Source: Nesterenkonia xinjiangensis (GTDB lineage Bacteria > Actinomycetota > Actinomycetes > Actinomycetales > Micrococcaceae). From it: a DNA stretch of 64,000 nucleotides. Position 1 is the first letter of the stretch, and every line of letters starts with the position of its first letter. The translations under genes were made by a program, and so were the position numbers. The stretch spans positions 1,240,001 to 1,304,000 of the forward strand of contig NZ_JACCFY010000001.1 in the NCBI RefSeq assembly GCF_013410745.1, given 5' to 3'. Under the pieces are notes generated by a model. It saw nothing but the letters and a program-made list of their open reading frames with translations, was not told where the DNA came from and ran no database searches. Shown piece by piece: positions 33,895 to 43,284 of this stretch.

Positions 33895-36800
33895 TCAGAG
33901 CGCGCGGAACCAGAACCGCAGGGTCCGCGCCTGGGGCCGCAGCATCGCGGTGGGCCAGACATCGGGACCGCAGGCCCGGGATCCGAGTCCGTGCTGGGCG
34001 GCATCCAGGTAGAGATGGGTGACCCCCGAGTCCGGCAGCTCGTGCGGATGGGCCGCGGCGGTGATCTCGTGGGCCGAGTGCCGGCTCAGTGTGAACCCGG
34101 GACGACGCCCTGCGGCATCCGGCTCGGCGATCACCTGCAGCCAGTCCTTCCCTCCGCGGCGCAGCACCAGCTCACGCAGTCCGGGCCGATGGCCTGATTC
34201 CTGAGGGCGGGCATAGTCGACGGTCAGCTCGTCGATCGCGGCGGAGAAGCGCCCCGTGCGCACCGACCGGCGGGTGTCCGGGTAGGAGTCGTGCGGACCG
34301 AGCCCGAACCATGAGGCCCCGTCCACGTCTCCGGGCAGCTGCAGGTGCAGACCCAGACGCGGCCAGACGTCATCCCATGCCCGGTTGGGGACCATGATGA
34401 CCTCGCAGAGGGCCTCGACGACGCCGTCCTCGGCCCGCTCGGCCGTCCAGGTCTCGGTGACGTCCAGCGCGGCCCGGGACTGTGCGGCCGAGACCCGACG
34501 CCGCACCGTCACCGCCTGCTCGCCGGCGTCCACCGACTCGATCCGGCGCACCAGCCGGTCCAGTCCGGCCCGCCGCCAGCGGTCCGCCGCGGAGACGTGC
34601 CGCTCCTCATCGGCGCGGTAGTCGAAGGCGTCCACCGCGTCATAGTTCGGCCCGGAGGCGCCTTCGTCGTTGTCCGTGGGCGCGCGCCACAGCTCCACCT
34701 CCGGGCCGACGACGGCAGCTCCGGCCAGCTCACGCAGCCGGGGCCCGTCGAGCACGGCCGGGGAGTCCGCGAGCGCCGCGGGGCTCCGCCCGGTCCCCAC
34801 GATCAGCCGGGGCCGCCCGGCAGGGGCCACAGACCCCACCGGCAGGGCCCACTGCGCACGAGCCACCGCGTGCCCGGCGGGAGCCCAGGCGGTCGCGTGG
34901 GCCAGGACCACGCTCAACGTCAGGTGCAGCTCCGGAGCGCCGGAATCCTGCAGCAGCTCAGCCTGCCTGGCAGCCTCCTCCAGGGTCAGCACCGCCTGCC
35001 CTCCGGCGGCCACCGGGGCGCCGTCGTCGTCGCTCAACGGCAGCTCGCCCTCCGCCGCGGGCCGCCCGTCCCGCTCCGCGGCCCAGCGCAGCCACAGGTC
35101 CGAGGTGTCCGCGGCGAACCGCCGGCTGCGGATCCGCACCTGCCCCGGGGCCTCCCCCGGGGTCAGCAGAATCGGCTGCTCCACGGCGGCATACTCGGCG
35201 AGCCCCGGGGTGGGGGTGTGGTCGGAGAGCACCATGCCGTCCATCACGAAGTTGCCGTCATGGACCACCTCGCCGAAGTCTCCTCCGTAGCCGAAGTACT
35301 CCGCACCCTCGTCCGCCTGCGTGCGGATGCCGTGATCCCGCCACTCCCAGATGAATCCGCCGTGGAGACGCTCATAGCGGTCCACCATCTCCCGGTAGGC
35401 GTCCAGGGCGCCGGGGCCGTTGCCCATGGCGTGGGCGTATTCGCAGTGGATGAACGGCTTGGTGCGCTGGCGGGCGGACTCGGCCACCGAGCAGCCCAGC
35501 AGCGGGGTGAGGTCGTCATCGCGGGCGATGGACTCGGTCTCCGGGACCTTCGCGTACATCCTCGAGTACACGTCGGTGTACTCGCCGGCGTAGTCGCCCT
35601 CGTAGTGCACGGGCCGCCCGGGGTCGCGGCGGTGGACCCACTCGGCCATGGCCGCCAGGTTCTGTCCGGTGCCGGATTCGTTGCCCAGCGACCACAGCAC
35701 GATCGAGGGGTGGTTCTTGTCCCGCTCGACGGTGCGGGCGATGCGGTCCAGATAGGCTTCGCGCCAGCGCGGATCGTCACTGGGGTTGTCCACCCAGCCG
35801 CCGGCCTCGAAGCCGTGGGTCTCCAGGTCACATTCCAGCACCACCCAGAGGCCGTACTCGTCGGCGAGGTCCAGCAGCCGCGGATGCGGCGGGTAGTGGC
35901 TGGTGCGGATGGCATTGACGTTGTGCCGCTTCATCAGCGCCAGGTCCTCACGGGCGTGCGCCTCATCGAACACTCGCCCCCGGTCCGGATGGGTCTCGTG
36001 TCGGTTCATCCCGGAGAAGGTCACCGGCCGGCCGTTGACCAGGAACCGGTCGCCGTCGATCTCCACCCGGCGGAACCCGGTCCGCAGCCGCAGCGTCTCG
36101 GCCGCGCTGGAGACCGCGACCTCATAGAGCTCGGGCTCCTCGGGGGACCACGGACGCACGCCCTGGCCGTCACCGCCGACGACGACCGCCCCCACCTCCC
36201 GGGCGGAGCCCCAGGTGACGTCCACACCCAGGTCGGGGATCTGCAGACGGACCGGGTAGGAGCCGTCCTCGGCGGTGATCTCCGGGATCACAGCGCCGCG
36301 GCCGGTGACGGAGTCGTAGTCGGTGGTGAGCCAGATGTCGTCGATGCCGCCCTCGGGCCGATGCAGCAAGGTGACCTCGCGGAAGATCCCAGGCATCCAC
36401 CACTGGTCCTGGTCCTCCAGATAGCTGCCGGAGGAGAACTGCACCACCCGCACCGCCACCGTGTTGGTGCCGGCGACGACGGCGTCGGTGACGTCGAACT
36501 CATGGGCCAGCCGGGAGCCGAAGGCCTCCCCGATCCGATGCCCGTTCACCCAGAGCTGCAGGAAGGACTCCACGCCGTCGAAACGCAGCAGCACCCGCCC
36601 GGAATCGAGCCAGGACTGCGGAACCTCGATCTGCCGACGGTGGTCGCCGGTGGGGTTCTCATCGGGCACATGCGGCGGCTCCACCGGGAAGGGGTACTGC
36701 ACGTTGGTGTAGGCGGGCTCGCCGTAGCGGCCGTCGAGCACCCAGTGGCAGGGCAGCTCGAGGGTGTCCCAGCCGGCGTCGTCGTAGTCCGGGGCGGCGA

Positions 36801-37056
36801 AGGCTCCGGGAGCTTCGTCACCGATCACGCCGTGCCCGCCGGGAGTGCCGGGCACCGCCGGGGAGAGCCGGAAACGCCACGGCCCGCTGAGGTCGATCCT
36901 CGCAGCGTCGCTGGCCTCCACCAGCCAGGAGCGTGGGGCCTCCAGCGCTCCTGCCCCTGGTCGGTGCGAGGTGTGGCCCAGCGGCGCGGAGGCCATGCCG
37001 GCTGCGCCGGGCCGAACGGCTGCGTCGGTGGGGTGGACGGTGGGGGCAAGGGTCAT
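33895..37056 (-). CDS. lacZ: Beta-galactosidase, GH2 family
   Basis: This 1053-residue enzyme hydrolyses terminal beta-galactosides. Domains in order are the sugar-binding jelly roll (about 45-230), the Ig-like domain, the TIM barrel with acid/base Glu near residue 459 (LWSLGNESGTG) and nucleophile Glu near 539 (IHCEYAHAMGNGPG), and the C-terminal beta-galactosidase small chain (from about 770). The NRHETHPDRGRV segment of the barrel is present. The ATG at 37056 overlaps the upstream permease stop (ATGA), so it is the last gene of a four-gene operon. No signal peptide is visible, so the sugar is cleaved inside the cell. Confidence 0.95.
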   Translation of the reverse strand: MTLAPTVHPTDAAVRPGAAGMASAPLGHTSHRPGAGALEAPRSWLVEASDAARIDLSGPWRFRLSPAVPGTPGGHGVIGDEAPGAFAAPDYDDAGWDTLELPCHWVLDGRYGEPAYTNVQYPFPVEPPHVPDENPTGDHRRQIEVPQSWLDSGRVLLRFDGVESFLQLWVNGHRIGEAFGSRLAHEFDVTDAVVAGTNTVAVRVVQFSSGSYLEDQDQWWMPGIFREVTLLHRPEGGIDDIWLTTDYDSVTGRGAVIPEITAEDGSYPVRLQIPDLGVDVTWGSAREVGAVVVGGDGQGVRPWSPEEPELYEVAVSSAAETLRLRTGFRRVEIDGDRFLVNGRPVTFSGMNRHETHPDRGRVFDEAHAREDLALMKRHNVNAIRTSHYPPHPRLLDLADEYGLWVVLECDLETHGFEAGGWVDNPSDDPRWREAYLDRIARTVERDKNHPSIVLWSLGNESGTGQNLAAMAEWVHRRDPGRPVHYEGDYAGEYTDVYSRMYAKVPETESIARDDDLTPLLGCSVAESARQRTKPFIHCEYAHAMGNGPGALDAYREMVDRYERLHGGFIWEWRDHGIRTQADEGAEYFGYGGDFGEVVHDGNFVMDGMVLSDHTPTPGLAEYAAVEQPILLTPGEAPGQVRIRSRRFAADTSDLWLRWAAERDGRPAAEGELPLSDDDGAPVAAGGQAVLTLEEAARQAELLQDSGAPELHLTLSVVLAHATAWAPAGHAVARAQWALPVGSVAPAGRPRLIVGTGRSPAALADSPAVLDGPRLRELAGAAVVGPEVELWRAPTDNDEGASGPNYDAVDAFDYRADEERHVSAADRWRRAGLDRLVRRIESVDAGEQAVTVRRRVSAAQSRAALDVTETWTAERAEDGVVEALCEVIMVPNRAWDDVWPRLGLHLQLPGDVDGASWFGLGPHDSYPDTRRSVRTGRFSAAIDELTVDYARPQESGHRPGLRELVLRRGGKDWLQVIAEPDAAGRRPGFTLSRHSAHEITAAAHPHELPDSGVTHLYLDAAQHGLGSRACGPDVWPTAMLRPQARTLRFWFRAL

Positions 37057-38018
37057 TTCACAGCACCTTCGGTCAGGCCGCCGCGCCAGAAGCGCTGCAG
37101 CACGATCATCGCGATGGCCAGCGGGATGACAGAGAGCAGCACCCCGCCGGTGGTCAGTTCGTAGAACTCGGGCAGTCGGTCGGTCTGGCTGCGCCAGTGG
37201 TTGAGTCCCAGAGTGATGGGGAAGAGCCGATCGTCGGTGAGCATCACCAACGGCAGGAAGTAGTTGTTCCAGATGCCCACCAGCTGGAAGAGGAACACCG
37301 TCACCAGGGCGGGGACCATGATCCGCAGCCCGATGAGGTGGAAGATCCGGATCTCTCCCAGCCCGTCGAGCCGAGCGGCCTCGACCAATGAGGGGTCCAC
37401 GGTGGCGTCGGCATAGATCCGGCACAGGAAGAGACCGAAGGGCGAGACCAGCGAGGGGATCAGCACGCTCCAGTAGGTGTTGACCATGCCCATCTGGCTG
37501 AACAGCAGGAACAGCGGCAGGGCCGTGGCGGTGCCGGGGACCAGCACTCCGCCCAGCACCAAGCCGAAGATGAGGTTGCGGCCCCGGAACATGTACTTGG
37601 AGAGCGCGTAGCCGGCCGCGGCGGCCAGGTAGGTGGCGATCAGCGAACCGACCCCTGCATAGAGCAGCGAGTTCCCCAGCCAGCGGATGAAGACGCCCCC
37701 GTCGAAGCTGAGCACCTGGGCGAGGTTGCTGAACAGCGCGACGTTCTCCGCGAAGAGGAACCCGTGGGTGCCGAAGAGATCGTCGGTGGTCTTCGACGCC
37801 GCCACCACCACCCAGTACACAGGCACCAGGAAATACAGGGCGACGATGGTCAGCAGGCCGGTGACGATGATCGTCCGGGCCCCGCGGGCCCGACCGCCCG
37901 GGGCGGGGACCCGGCGGGCGGCGCCGTCGGAGCTCGTCTCAGGCCGACCGTTCCCGACGACGGCGTCAGGCCCGGAGCCCGAGGTCCGGGTCTCGGCGGT
38001 GCCGGCGGTGGGGGTCAT
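37053..38018 (-). CDS. Carbohydrate ABC transporter permease, MalG-like
   Basis: This 321-residue inner-membrane subunit has six helices and the EAA loop that contacts the ATPase (EAARLDGLGEIRIFHLIGLR). A 50-residue Ser/Pro/Ala-rich N-terminal tail precedes helix 1. Start and stop overlap its neighbours by 4 bp. It belongs to the CUT1 family, which imports oligosaccharides. No ATPase gene lies in the operon; CUT1 systems of Actinobacteria commonly share one MsiK-type ATPase encoded elsewhere. Confidence 0.92.
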   Translation of the reverse strand: MTPTAGTAETRTSGSGPDAVVGNGRPETSSDGAARRVPAPGGRARGARTIIVTGLLTIVALYFLVPVYWVVVAASKTTDDLFGTHGFLFAENVALFSNLAQVLSFDGGVFIRWLGNSLLYAGVGSLIATYLAAAAGYALSKYMFRGRNLIFGLVLGGVLVPGTATALPLFLLFSQMGMVNTYWSVLIPSLVSPFGLFLCRIYADATVDPSLVEAARLDGLGEIRIFHLIGLRIMVPALVTVFLFQLVGIWNNYFLPLVMLTDDRLFPITLGLNHWRSQTDRLPEFYELTTGGVLLSVIPLAIAMIVLQRFWRGGLTEGAVK

Positions 38019-38938
38019 CGCGAGCTCCTGTTCGTCAGGCGGAGGAAGCCGAAGGAGAGCACGAAGGCGACCAGGGCGATCAGCACGGCCTGGGCGGCAG
38101 CCACCGTGTAGTCGTTGTAGGCGAAGGCCGTGGTGTAGGCCGAGAGGTTCGGGGTGTACTGGGAGTCGATGGACGGAGCCACCTGGGCCAGCAGCTGGGG
38201 CTCCGCGAAGAGCTGGAGCGTCCCGATGATGGAGAAGACGGTGGTCAGCATCAGTGCCGGGCGGATCAGCGGCAGCTGGATGCTCCAGGCCAGCCGGGCC
38301 GGGCCGGCGCCGTCGACCCGGGCCGCCTCATAGAGGTCCTGGGGGATGGACTTCAGCTGGGCGATGATGATCAGCATGTTGTAGCCGGTGTAGGTCCAGG
38401 TGACGATGTTCGCGATGGACCACAGCACGGTGTTCGCCCCGAGGAAGTCGATCTCCAGCCCGAACCACGCGTGCGCGGTGTCCACTATCGGGCTGAGCCC
38501 GGGCACATAGAGGAAGGACCACAGGATGGTGGCCAGCACCCCGGGGACGCCGTAGGGCAGGAAGTAAGCGGCCCGGAAGAAGCCGGGCCAGCGGGCCGAC
38601 GCCGATTCCAGCATCAGTGCCAGCACGGTGGCCAGGGTGATCATGATCGGCACCTGCACGACGCCGAACAGCAGCATCCGCCCGATGGAGGCGACGAACG
38701 CGCCGTCGCCCAGCGCCTGCCGGTAGTTCTCGAACCAGGCGAAGGTGCTGGTCACACCCTCCTCACCGAAGAGGCCGTCGCGCTCGACCATCGTGAAGCT
38801 CTGCCCGAGCGCCATCAGGATCGGCATCACGAACGTGAAGATGAACAGCAGCAGGAACGGGGCGACCAGGATCCAGGGGGCAACCGTGGTGGGGGCGATC
38901 CGGCGTCCGGCGGACACGGCGGTGGGGCGCGTACTCAT
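38015..38938 (-). CDS. Carbohydrate ABC transporter permease, MalF-like
   Basis: This 307-residue permease has six helices and the EAA motif EAARVDGAGPARLAWSIQLP. It pairs with the MalG-like subunit, with 4-bp overlaps on both sides. Together with the binding protein and LacZ it suggests import of a beta-galactoside such as lactose or a galacto-oligosaccharide, which LacZ then cleaves. Confidence 0.92.
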   Translation of the reverse strand: MSTRPTAVSAGRRIAPTTVAPWILVAPFLLLFIFTFVMPILMALGQSFTMVERDGLFGEEGVTSTFAWFENYRQALGDGAFVASIGRMLLFGVVQVPIMITLATVLALMLESASARWPGFFRAAYFLPYGVPGVLATILWSFLYVPGLSPIVDTAHAWFGLEIDFLGANTVLWSIANIVTWTYTGYNMLIIIAQLKSIPQDLYEAARVDGAGPARLAWSIQLPLIRPALMLTTVFSIIGTLQLFAEPQLLAQVAPSIDSQYTPNLSAYTTAFAYNDYTVAAAQAVLIALVAFVLSFGFLRLTNRSSR

Positions 38939-40275
38939 CTCTGCGCCCTCCGAACGGTCAGGCCCTTGTTCCGGAAGACCTCGATGGTGGCCGCCTCGGC
39001 GCGGACCACTGCGTCCACGAGGGACGCTCCACCGGCCTTCCGCCGGAACTCATCGGCCAGGATGTTGAAGGTCTGCTGGGTGGTAGGCCACCACTGCCAG
39101 TCCGGGTTCTGGTCCGCGGCGGCCGGCTCGAAGATCTCCGTGTTGTAGGACTGGCCGCCGAAGAACTCGCTGGATCCTTCACGTGGGGTGCCGATGTGAT
39201 CCGGGTTGGTGGACCAACCGATGCCGCTGTTCTCGATGAGCCCGTCGATGCCCTCGGCGCTGGAGTTGAGCCAGACGGCGAACTCCATGGCCTCCTGCGG
39301 ATGAGCACTGTTGGCCAGCACGGCGGTGGATGAGCCGCCCAGATGGGAGGAGCCATGGCCCGTGGGCCAGGTGGGCAGCGGTGCCACCCGCCACTGGCCC
39401 TCGGCTCCGGAGACTCCGGCGAGCAGGGCGTCGCCCCAGCTGGCGGAGACCAGGGAGGCGATCTGGTCGTCCGCCGCGGCGGCGAACCAGCCCGGGGAGA
39501 AGGCCTGGTTCTGGGTGGTGACGAGGTCGGCGTCGACGACGCCGTCGAAGAACCGGGCGACCTCCAGGGTGGACTCACCGGCCATGTCGATGACCCAACC
39601 GTCCTCCTCGGCCTGGAACCAGGTGGCCCCGGCCTGCATGGCGTGGGCGGCGAAGACCGACGTGTCGGCCAGCGGGAAGGCGTCCATGTACCGGCCGGTC
39701 TGGCGGATCTCCGCGGCGATGTCCGCCCATTCCTCCCAGGTGGCCGGCGGCTCGGCGCCGACCTCGTCGAAATGGTCGGGACGGTAATACATGGCGGTGG
39801 GGCCGGAGTCCTGGGGGATGCCGTAGACGCCGTCGGCGAAACTGACCTGACCCCAGAGCGTGGGGTCGAAGCGGTCCGCATGCTGATCGACGCCGTAGCG
39901 ACGCAGATCCACCAGGCCGTTGACCATCATGAACTCGGGGATGCTGCGCAGCTCCACCTGGGCGAGGTCCGGTCCGGCTCCGGCGGCGAGCGCGCTGTAC
40001 AACTTCTGGTAGCCGCCGTCGTTTCCGCCCGGGATCCAGGCGATCTCGACCTGGATGTGGGGGTTCTGCTCGTTCCAGATGTCAGCGACGATCTGGAGGT
40101 CCTTGAGCCAGGCCCAACAGGTCAGGGTGACGGTCTCCCCGACGCCTGCGGCGGGGATGGTGGGCTCAGCGTTGACCGAGGTGGTGCCCGGCACCGCGCA
40201 TCCTGCCAGGGCCATCGCGCCGGCACCCAGCCCGAGGCCGCCGCGGAGCAGCTGGCGTCGGGAGAACGAGGTCAT
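38935..40275 (-). CDS. Sugar ABC transporter substrate-binding lipoprotein
   Basis: This 446-residue protein is the first gene of the operon. The N-terminus has a twin-arginine motif (FSRRQLLRGG) and a lipobox (ALAGC, Cys26), so it may be exported folded through Tat and then lipid-anchored. The mature part matches the MalE/SBP1 fold (EIAWIPGGNDGGYQKLYSAL, then AGAGPDLAQVE). It captures the oligosaccharide outside and hands it to the permeases. No regulator gene lies next to it. The gap to 40466 holds two AACAT direct repeats ten bases apart near 40340-40352. Confidence 0.92.
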   Translation of the reverse strand: MTSFSRRQLLRGGLGLGAGAMALAGCAVPGTTSVNAEPTIPAAGVGETVTLTCWAWLKDLQIVADIWNEQNPHIQVEIAWIPGGNDGGYQKLYSALAAGAGPDLAQVELRSIPEFMMVNGLVDLRRYGVDQHADRFDPTLWGQVSFADGVYGIPQDSGPTAMYYRPDHFDEVGAEPPATWEEWADIAAEIRQTGRYMDAFPLADTSVFAAHAMQAGATWFQAEEDGWVIDMAGESTLEVARFFDGVVDADLVTTQNQAFSPGWFAAAADDQIASLVSASWGDALLAGVSGAEGQWRVAPLPTWPTGHGSSHLGGSSTAVLANSAHPQEAMEFAVWLNSSAEGIDGLIENSGIGWSTNPDHIGTPREGSSEFFGGQSYNTEIFEPAAADQNPDWQWWPTTQQTFNILADEFRRKAGGASLVDAVVRAEAATIEVFRNKGLTVRRAQR

Positions 40276-40465
40276 CGTCGGTCACCTCACTGTGTCGGCA
40301 CTCGGTGCCTGAACGCACCGTGTGCAGTCACCTTTTCCAACATCTACGAACATTCTCGACCAACTATCAACGAGAGCCGACGGTGTGTCAAGGACCACAC
40401 TTCGGTCCGGTCAGCGTCTCACCGGGCGCCTCACAGCGCGGCCCGGACCCTGGCAGACTGGGGAG

Positions 40466-41275
40466 ATGCGCATCGCCCTGCTGCAGGACACTGCCGTCCC
40501 GCTCGACATCAACCACAACATCTCGCTGATCGCGCGCGCTGCCGAGCGCGCCCGCTCCGCCGGCGCCGAGCTGCTGGTGACCCCGGAGCTCTTCGCCACC
40601 GGCTACGCCCCGGCCATGATCCGCGAGCACGTCAGCAGCGAGACCGTGATCTCCGCTCGCGAGCGCCTCGCCGACATCGCGCGACAATCGCAGATCGCCC
40701 TGGTGCACAGCCTGCCCGGTGACGGCCCGGCCGACGCCCGTCCGATCCAGGGCACCCTGATCTCCGCGTCGGGTGAGACCCTTTCCGCCCACACCAAGGT
40801 CCATCTCTTCGGACCTGAGGAGAAGGCCTCCTTCATCCCCGGGCAGGACGCACCCCCGGTGGTGGAGTTCGGCGGCCTGACCCTGGGCCTGCTGGTCTGC
40901 TACGACGTCGAGTTCCCGGAGATGGTGCGCGAGGTCGCCCGCCGCGGCGCCGACGTCGTGCTCGTGCCCACAGCACTGGCTGGCGGCTTCACCGGAGTGA
41001 CCAGCACCTTGATCCCCGCCCGCGCCCTGGAGAACCAGCTGACGGTCGCCTATTCGAACCACTCCGGGGAGGAGGCCGGGCTGGTCTTCGACGGCGCCAG
41101 CGTGGTCGCCGGACCCGACGGCGCGGTGCTCGCCTCCGCGGGCGCCGGCCCGGAGCTGGTCCTCGCCGAGGCGGGGCCCGCGGAGGGCGGACGCGCTCCG
41201 GAGGAGTCCCCCGACGGACCTTGGTACCTGCAGGACCGCCGGCCTGGGCTCTATCGCCGCTGGGCCGACGCCTGA
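40466..41275 (+). CDS. Carbon-nitrogen hydrolase (nitrilase superfamily)
   Basis: This 269-residue enzyme has the Glu-Lys-Cys triad of the superfamily: Glu in LLVTPELFATGY, Lys in HTKVHLFG, and Cys in LLVCYDVEFPE. Members hydrolyse amides, nitriles or N-carbamoyl compounds; the sequence resembles aliphatic amidases of the R-amidase/omega-amidase side. The substrate is not clear. A CAGACT box lies 6 nt before the ATG, whose only GGGGAG touches the codon, so leaderless translation is possible. A hairpin follows at 41308-41337. Confidence 0.88.
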   Translation: MRIALLQDTAVPLDINHNISLIARAAERARSAGAELLVTPELFATGYAPAMIREHVSSETVISARERLADIARQSQIALVHSLPGDGPADARPIQGTLISASGETLSAHTKVHLFGPEEKASFIPGQDAPPVVEFGGLTLGLLVCYDVEFPEMVREVARRGADVVLVPTALAGGFTGVTSTLIPARALENQLTVAYSNHSGEEAGLVFDGASVVAGPDGAVLASAGAGPELVLAEAGPAEGGRAPEESPDGPWYLQDRRPGLYRRWADA

Positions 41276-41307
41276 GCCTGGCCTCCAGACCCTCGACAGC
41301 CGACAGA

Positions 41308-41337
41308 ATCATCCCGGGGATACGCCTCCGGGATGAT
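41308..41337 (+). terminator. Terminator-like hairpin after the nitrilase-family gene
   Basis: ATCATCCCGG (41308-41317) pairs perfectly with CCGGGATGAT (41328-41337) around a 10-nt loop, 33 bp after the stop codon. No T tract follows, as is usual in high-GC Actinobacteria. Confidence 0.6.
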
Positions 41338-41371
41338 GAACTGCGCCTCAGGGTCCACCAGGATGAGCACC

Positions 41372-41938
41372 ATGGAGACCATCACCCTTCTTGAACTGGC
41401 CCACCACGGCACCTTCGCGAACGCCGCCGTGCCGATGATGCCCGAGGACAGCTTCTACGGCCGCCTCCACACCTGGACGGAGACCCTGCACCCGACCTGG
41501 CAGTGGCTCGGGCTGATCCTCATCTCGGCGATTCCCTTCGTGGAGTCCTACGGGGGCGGTTTCCTCGGCGTGCTCGCCGGAGTGCACCCGGCCGTGGCGA
41601 TCAGCGCCGCCGTCATCGGGAACATGATCTCTCTGGTCCTGGTGGTCTACCTGGCGCACTGGATCCGCGGCTCGGTGCTCAAGCGGCGGAACCCTGAGGC
41701 CGTGGATCCGCGCAAGAGCGCCAAGCGGGAACGCGTGATCCGCATCTTCGACAAGTTCGGGGTGCCGGGCGTCTCGATTCTGGGCCCCCTGGCCCTGCCC
41801 TCACAGATCACCGCACCCCTGATGGTGTCGGTCGGAGCCTCTCGGAACGCAGTGATGGGCTGGATGCTGGTCTCAGTGGTCCTCTGGGGCGCTGGCTTCG
41901 GCCTGCTCGGACTGGGCTTCCTGCAGCTCCTGGCCTGA
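41372..41938 (+). CDS. Small multidrug export family (PF06695-like) membrane protein
   Basis: This 188-residue protein has four or five hydrophobic helices. The segments ISAIPFVESYGGGFLGVLAG and FGVPGVSILGPLALPSQITA, which carry the buried Pro and Glu residues, are typical of the family annotated as putative small multidrug export proteins. The function is poorly supported experimentally. The ATG at 41372 has AGGATG 7 nt upstream; ATG at 41363 is also possible. Confidence 0.75.
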   Translation: METITLLELAHHGTFANAAVPMMPEDSFYGRLHTWTETLHPTWQWLGLILISAIPFVESYGGGFLGVLAGVHPAVAISAAVIGNMISLVLVVYLAHWIRGSVLKRRNPEAVDPRKSAKRERVIRIFDKFGVPGVSILGPLALPSQITAPLMVSVGASRNAVMGWMLVSVVLWGAGFGLLGLGFLQLLA

Positions 41939-41989
41939 GCCCCTCGCCTGAGCCCGGAGGGCCGGCACGGCACCCGGCCCCGTGGCGCG

Positions 41990-43156
41990 TCAGCGCTGCT
42001 CCTCGTCCCGCGGGTACCGCTGCCGCTCACGAGTGCCCTGCGTCAGGTTCCGCAGATCGGAGTCATCGTCGAAGTTGGACCCGATCGCCCCGGCGAACGT
42101 TCCCAGGGAGGCTGCCAGCCAGGCGATGTCGCGGTAGTTGGAGAAGGCAGGCTCGACCTCCAGGCTCTCCGCCATGTACCCCGGCTCGATCAGCACCAGC
42201 GATATGACCAGCACCCCGAGGTAGAGCACGACGTACAGCGAGATCACGCTGACCAGCAGGCTGATCACTGTGGAGGCGTTGTACACCACAGCCAGCCTCT
42301 TGCCGCCGACCGAGGCGGGGTGGTCCCAGAGCCGGTTCCGCAGCATCAGCCACATCGTCAGGAACAGGATGCCGGACACCGTGATGATCGCCAGCCGCCA
42401 GCCCGGCAGATGGATAGCCATGTCCCAGATGGAGTCGTAGAAGATGCCGAAGGCACCGGTGGCACAGCCGGCGGCGAACACGCCGGAGAGCCGGGGCAGG
42501 GAGAGGAGCGGCTCATTATTGGCCACCATGCCCAGGGCCATCCAGGTCCGTCCGGGGAACGGCCTTCCCGGCGCGATGTAGACCGTTCTGGTGTCCTCCT
42601 GAGTCTCCACGCGGGCGAGCGGGCAGCCGTGTGCCCGCGCCTCGTCCAGGGACTCATACATCAGCGCGTCCACGGCGCGGCTGACCTCACGGCGCAACCC
42701 TCGCATCACCGCCACCGGACCCAGCGCGGCCACGGAGATCACCGCCAGATGGGACTCGAAGTCCATCTCCATGGCCTTCGCGCGGCTGCCGTTCACCCGC
42801 GGGATCTCCGTGACCACCACCGTGATGTCACTGCCGTCCTCACGCGCCCAACGTTGAATCTCCTCGAGGTCCAGAATGCCGTCCTCCTGCAGCGGCAGCA
42901 GGATCTGCTGGTGGGTGACCTCGCTGTTCTCTCGCCAGCTGGGGTCGTCCTCGAGCAGCTTTCTCACCAGCAGCGAGGCCCGGCCCGGATCGGAGTAGAT
43001 CGCGACGGTCCGCTCGACCCGCCGCTCGCCGGTGGGCGCGCCGTCGTCGGGTTCGGGCCGGTATTCCTCGCTCTGCCCCTGGTTCTCAGTGTCCGGCTCG
43101 TCCTGCTGGCCCTCAGTGCCGCGCTCCGAGACACCCTTTGGCGTCCGCTCTGACAT
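41990..43156 (-). CDS. Uncharacterised multi-helix membrane protein
   Basis: I do not recognise this 388-residue protein. The first 45 residues are very polar (Glu, Gln, Pro). A soluble alpha/beta segment follows (RTVAIYSDPGRASLLVRKLL, then GSDITVVVTEIPRVNG), and then about six helices between residues 120 and 370 (e.g. LAIITVSGILFLTMWLML). The soluble part has the alternating pattern of a nucleotide- or ligand-binding fold. AGGAGG lies 6 nt before the ATG at 43156. It stands alone. Confidence 0.65.
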   Translation of the reverse strand: MSERTPKGVSERGTEGQQDEPDTENQGQSEEYRPEPDDGAPTGERRVERTVAIYSDPGRASLLVRKLLEDDPSWRENSEVTHQQILLPLQEDGILDLEEIQRWAREDGSDITVVVTEIPRVNGSRAKAMEMDFESHLAVISVAALGPVAVMRGLRREVSRAVDALMYESLDEARAHGCPLARVETQEDTRTVYIAPGRPFPGRTWMALGMVANNEPLLSLPRLSGVFAAGCATGAFGIFYDSIWDMAIHLPGWRLAIITVSGILFLTMWLMLRNRLWDHPASVGGKRLAVVYNASTVISLLVSVISLYVVLYLGVLVISLVLIEPGYMAESLEVEPAFSNYRDIAWLAASLGTFAGAIGSNFDDDSDLRNLTQGTRERQRYPRDEEQR

Positions 43157-43284
43157 GTCCACCTCCTGATGGAGACCCGCCTGATGGTCCACCCCACGAG
43201 CCTAGCCAGAGGTCCGGCGAATGTCGCGCCCTCCCCGCACCGACCAGAGAGATCTCCGGAGGACGGCCGGCAGCGACCAGGGCC

